Positions 63,657 through 64,000 of a stretch of 64,000 nt of DNA are shown piece by piece; the stretch's first letter is position 1, and the number at the start of each line of letters is the position of its first letter. This DNA is from Caulobacteraceae bacterium (GTDB lineage Bacteria; Pseudomonadota; Alphaproteobacteria; Caulobacterales; Caulobacteraceae). The notes beneath the pieces were generated by a model. The model saw only the letters and a program-made list of their open reading frames with translations, did not search any database and was not told the origin of the DNA. The position numbers and the translations under genes are program-made. Where the stretch lies: contig CANESI010000007.1 of assembly GCA_947441065.1 (NCBI GenBank), positions 21,040-85,039 of the forward strand, given 5' to 3'.

Positions 63657-64000
63657 ATGACCAACTTCAAACTCTACGGCACGCCCGGTTCGCTCTATAC
63701 CAGCAAGGCCCGGTCCTATCTGATCAAGCAAGGCATCGCCTTCACCAACCACGCCGTCGGCGAGCCGCGTTTTCGCGCCGAGATCGTCCCTGCCGTCAAT
63801 CGCTGGATCATGCCGGTGATGGAGACCCCGCAAGGCGAGTTTGTGCAGGATGGCTCGGACATCATTGCCTGGTTCGAGGCCAAGGGTCAGACGCGCTTTC
63901 CCGCCTATCCCCAGACCCCGCGCCACAGGGTCATCAGCCAGATTTTCGAGCTGTTTGGTGGCGAGGGCCTGTTGCGTCCGGCCATGCACTATCGCTGGAA
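63657..64000 (+). CDS. Glutathione S-transferase family protein, truncated by window edge
   Basis: Read directly (no stop in window): MTNFKLYGTPGSLYTSKARSYLIKQGIAFTNHAVGEPRFRAEIVPAVNRWIMPVMETPQGEFVQDGSDIIAWFEAKG. Confidence 0.85.
   Translation, partial: MTNFKLYGTPGSLYTSKARSYLIKQGIAFTNHAVGEPRFRAEIVPAVNRWIMPVMETPQGEFVQDGSDIIAWFEAKGQTRFPAYPQTPRHRVISQIFELFGGEGLLRPAMHYRW

Noticed and set aside
62403-63989. Full-length 528-aa version of the minus-strand GST
   Set aside because: The N-terminal ~140 residues are antisense to a divergent GST gene; GST-like sequence begins only near 63566.

Overview
GC-rich chromosomal window from an alphaproteobacterium, most likely Caulobacterales: it carries ctrA, an flbD-containing fliF-fliG-flbE-fliN-flbD operon, flhA, fliIJ and an SspB-like adaptor. 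Most of it is ordinary, densely packed coding sequence. It includes a DevBCA-type ABC exporter, a NupC transporter, a housekeeping block (ubiG, lysC, ptsP, rodZ-like, ispG, prfA, MOSC, prmC, DUF4167), an M23 peptidase, ctrA, flagellar genes, fumC, sspB-like, bamD, recN and ligA. It continues with an amidohydrolase, an acyl-CoA dehydrogenase, an MFS transporter, a COQ4-family protein, an aromatic meta-cleavage-type operon and a sulfatase plus formylglycine-generating-enzyme pair. It ends in two divergent GST genes. No tRNA, rRNA, CRISPR array, transposase or prophage was recognised. The most unusual signals are: (1) a ligA gene whose zinc-finger/HhH region is replaced and expanded by AT-rich sequence while both ends stay GC-rich; (2) a Tat-exported sulfatase with a non-canonical C-S-C-T-R nucleophile motif, translationally coupled to an FGE; (3) a tandem pair of uncharacterised paralogs, the second preceded by a perfect CtrA box; (4) large palindromic repeat elements flanking a gene between recN and ligA, plus nested inverted-repeat mosaics elsewhere. 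Three real coding regions absent from the supplied ORF track were read directly: an HlyD/DevB-like protein at the left edge, a DUF4169-like small protein, and a GST at the right edge.
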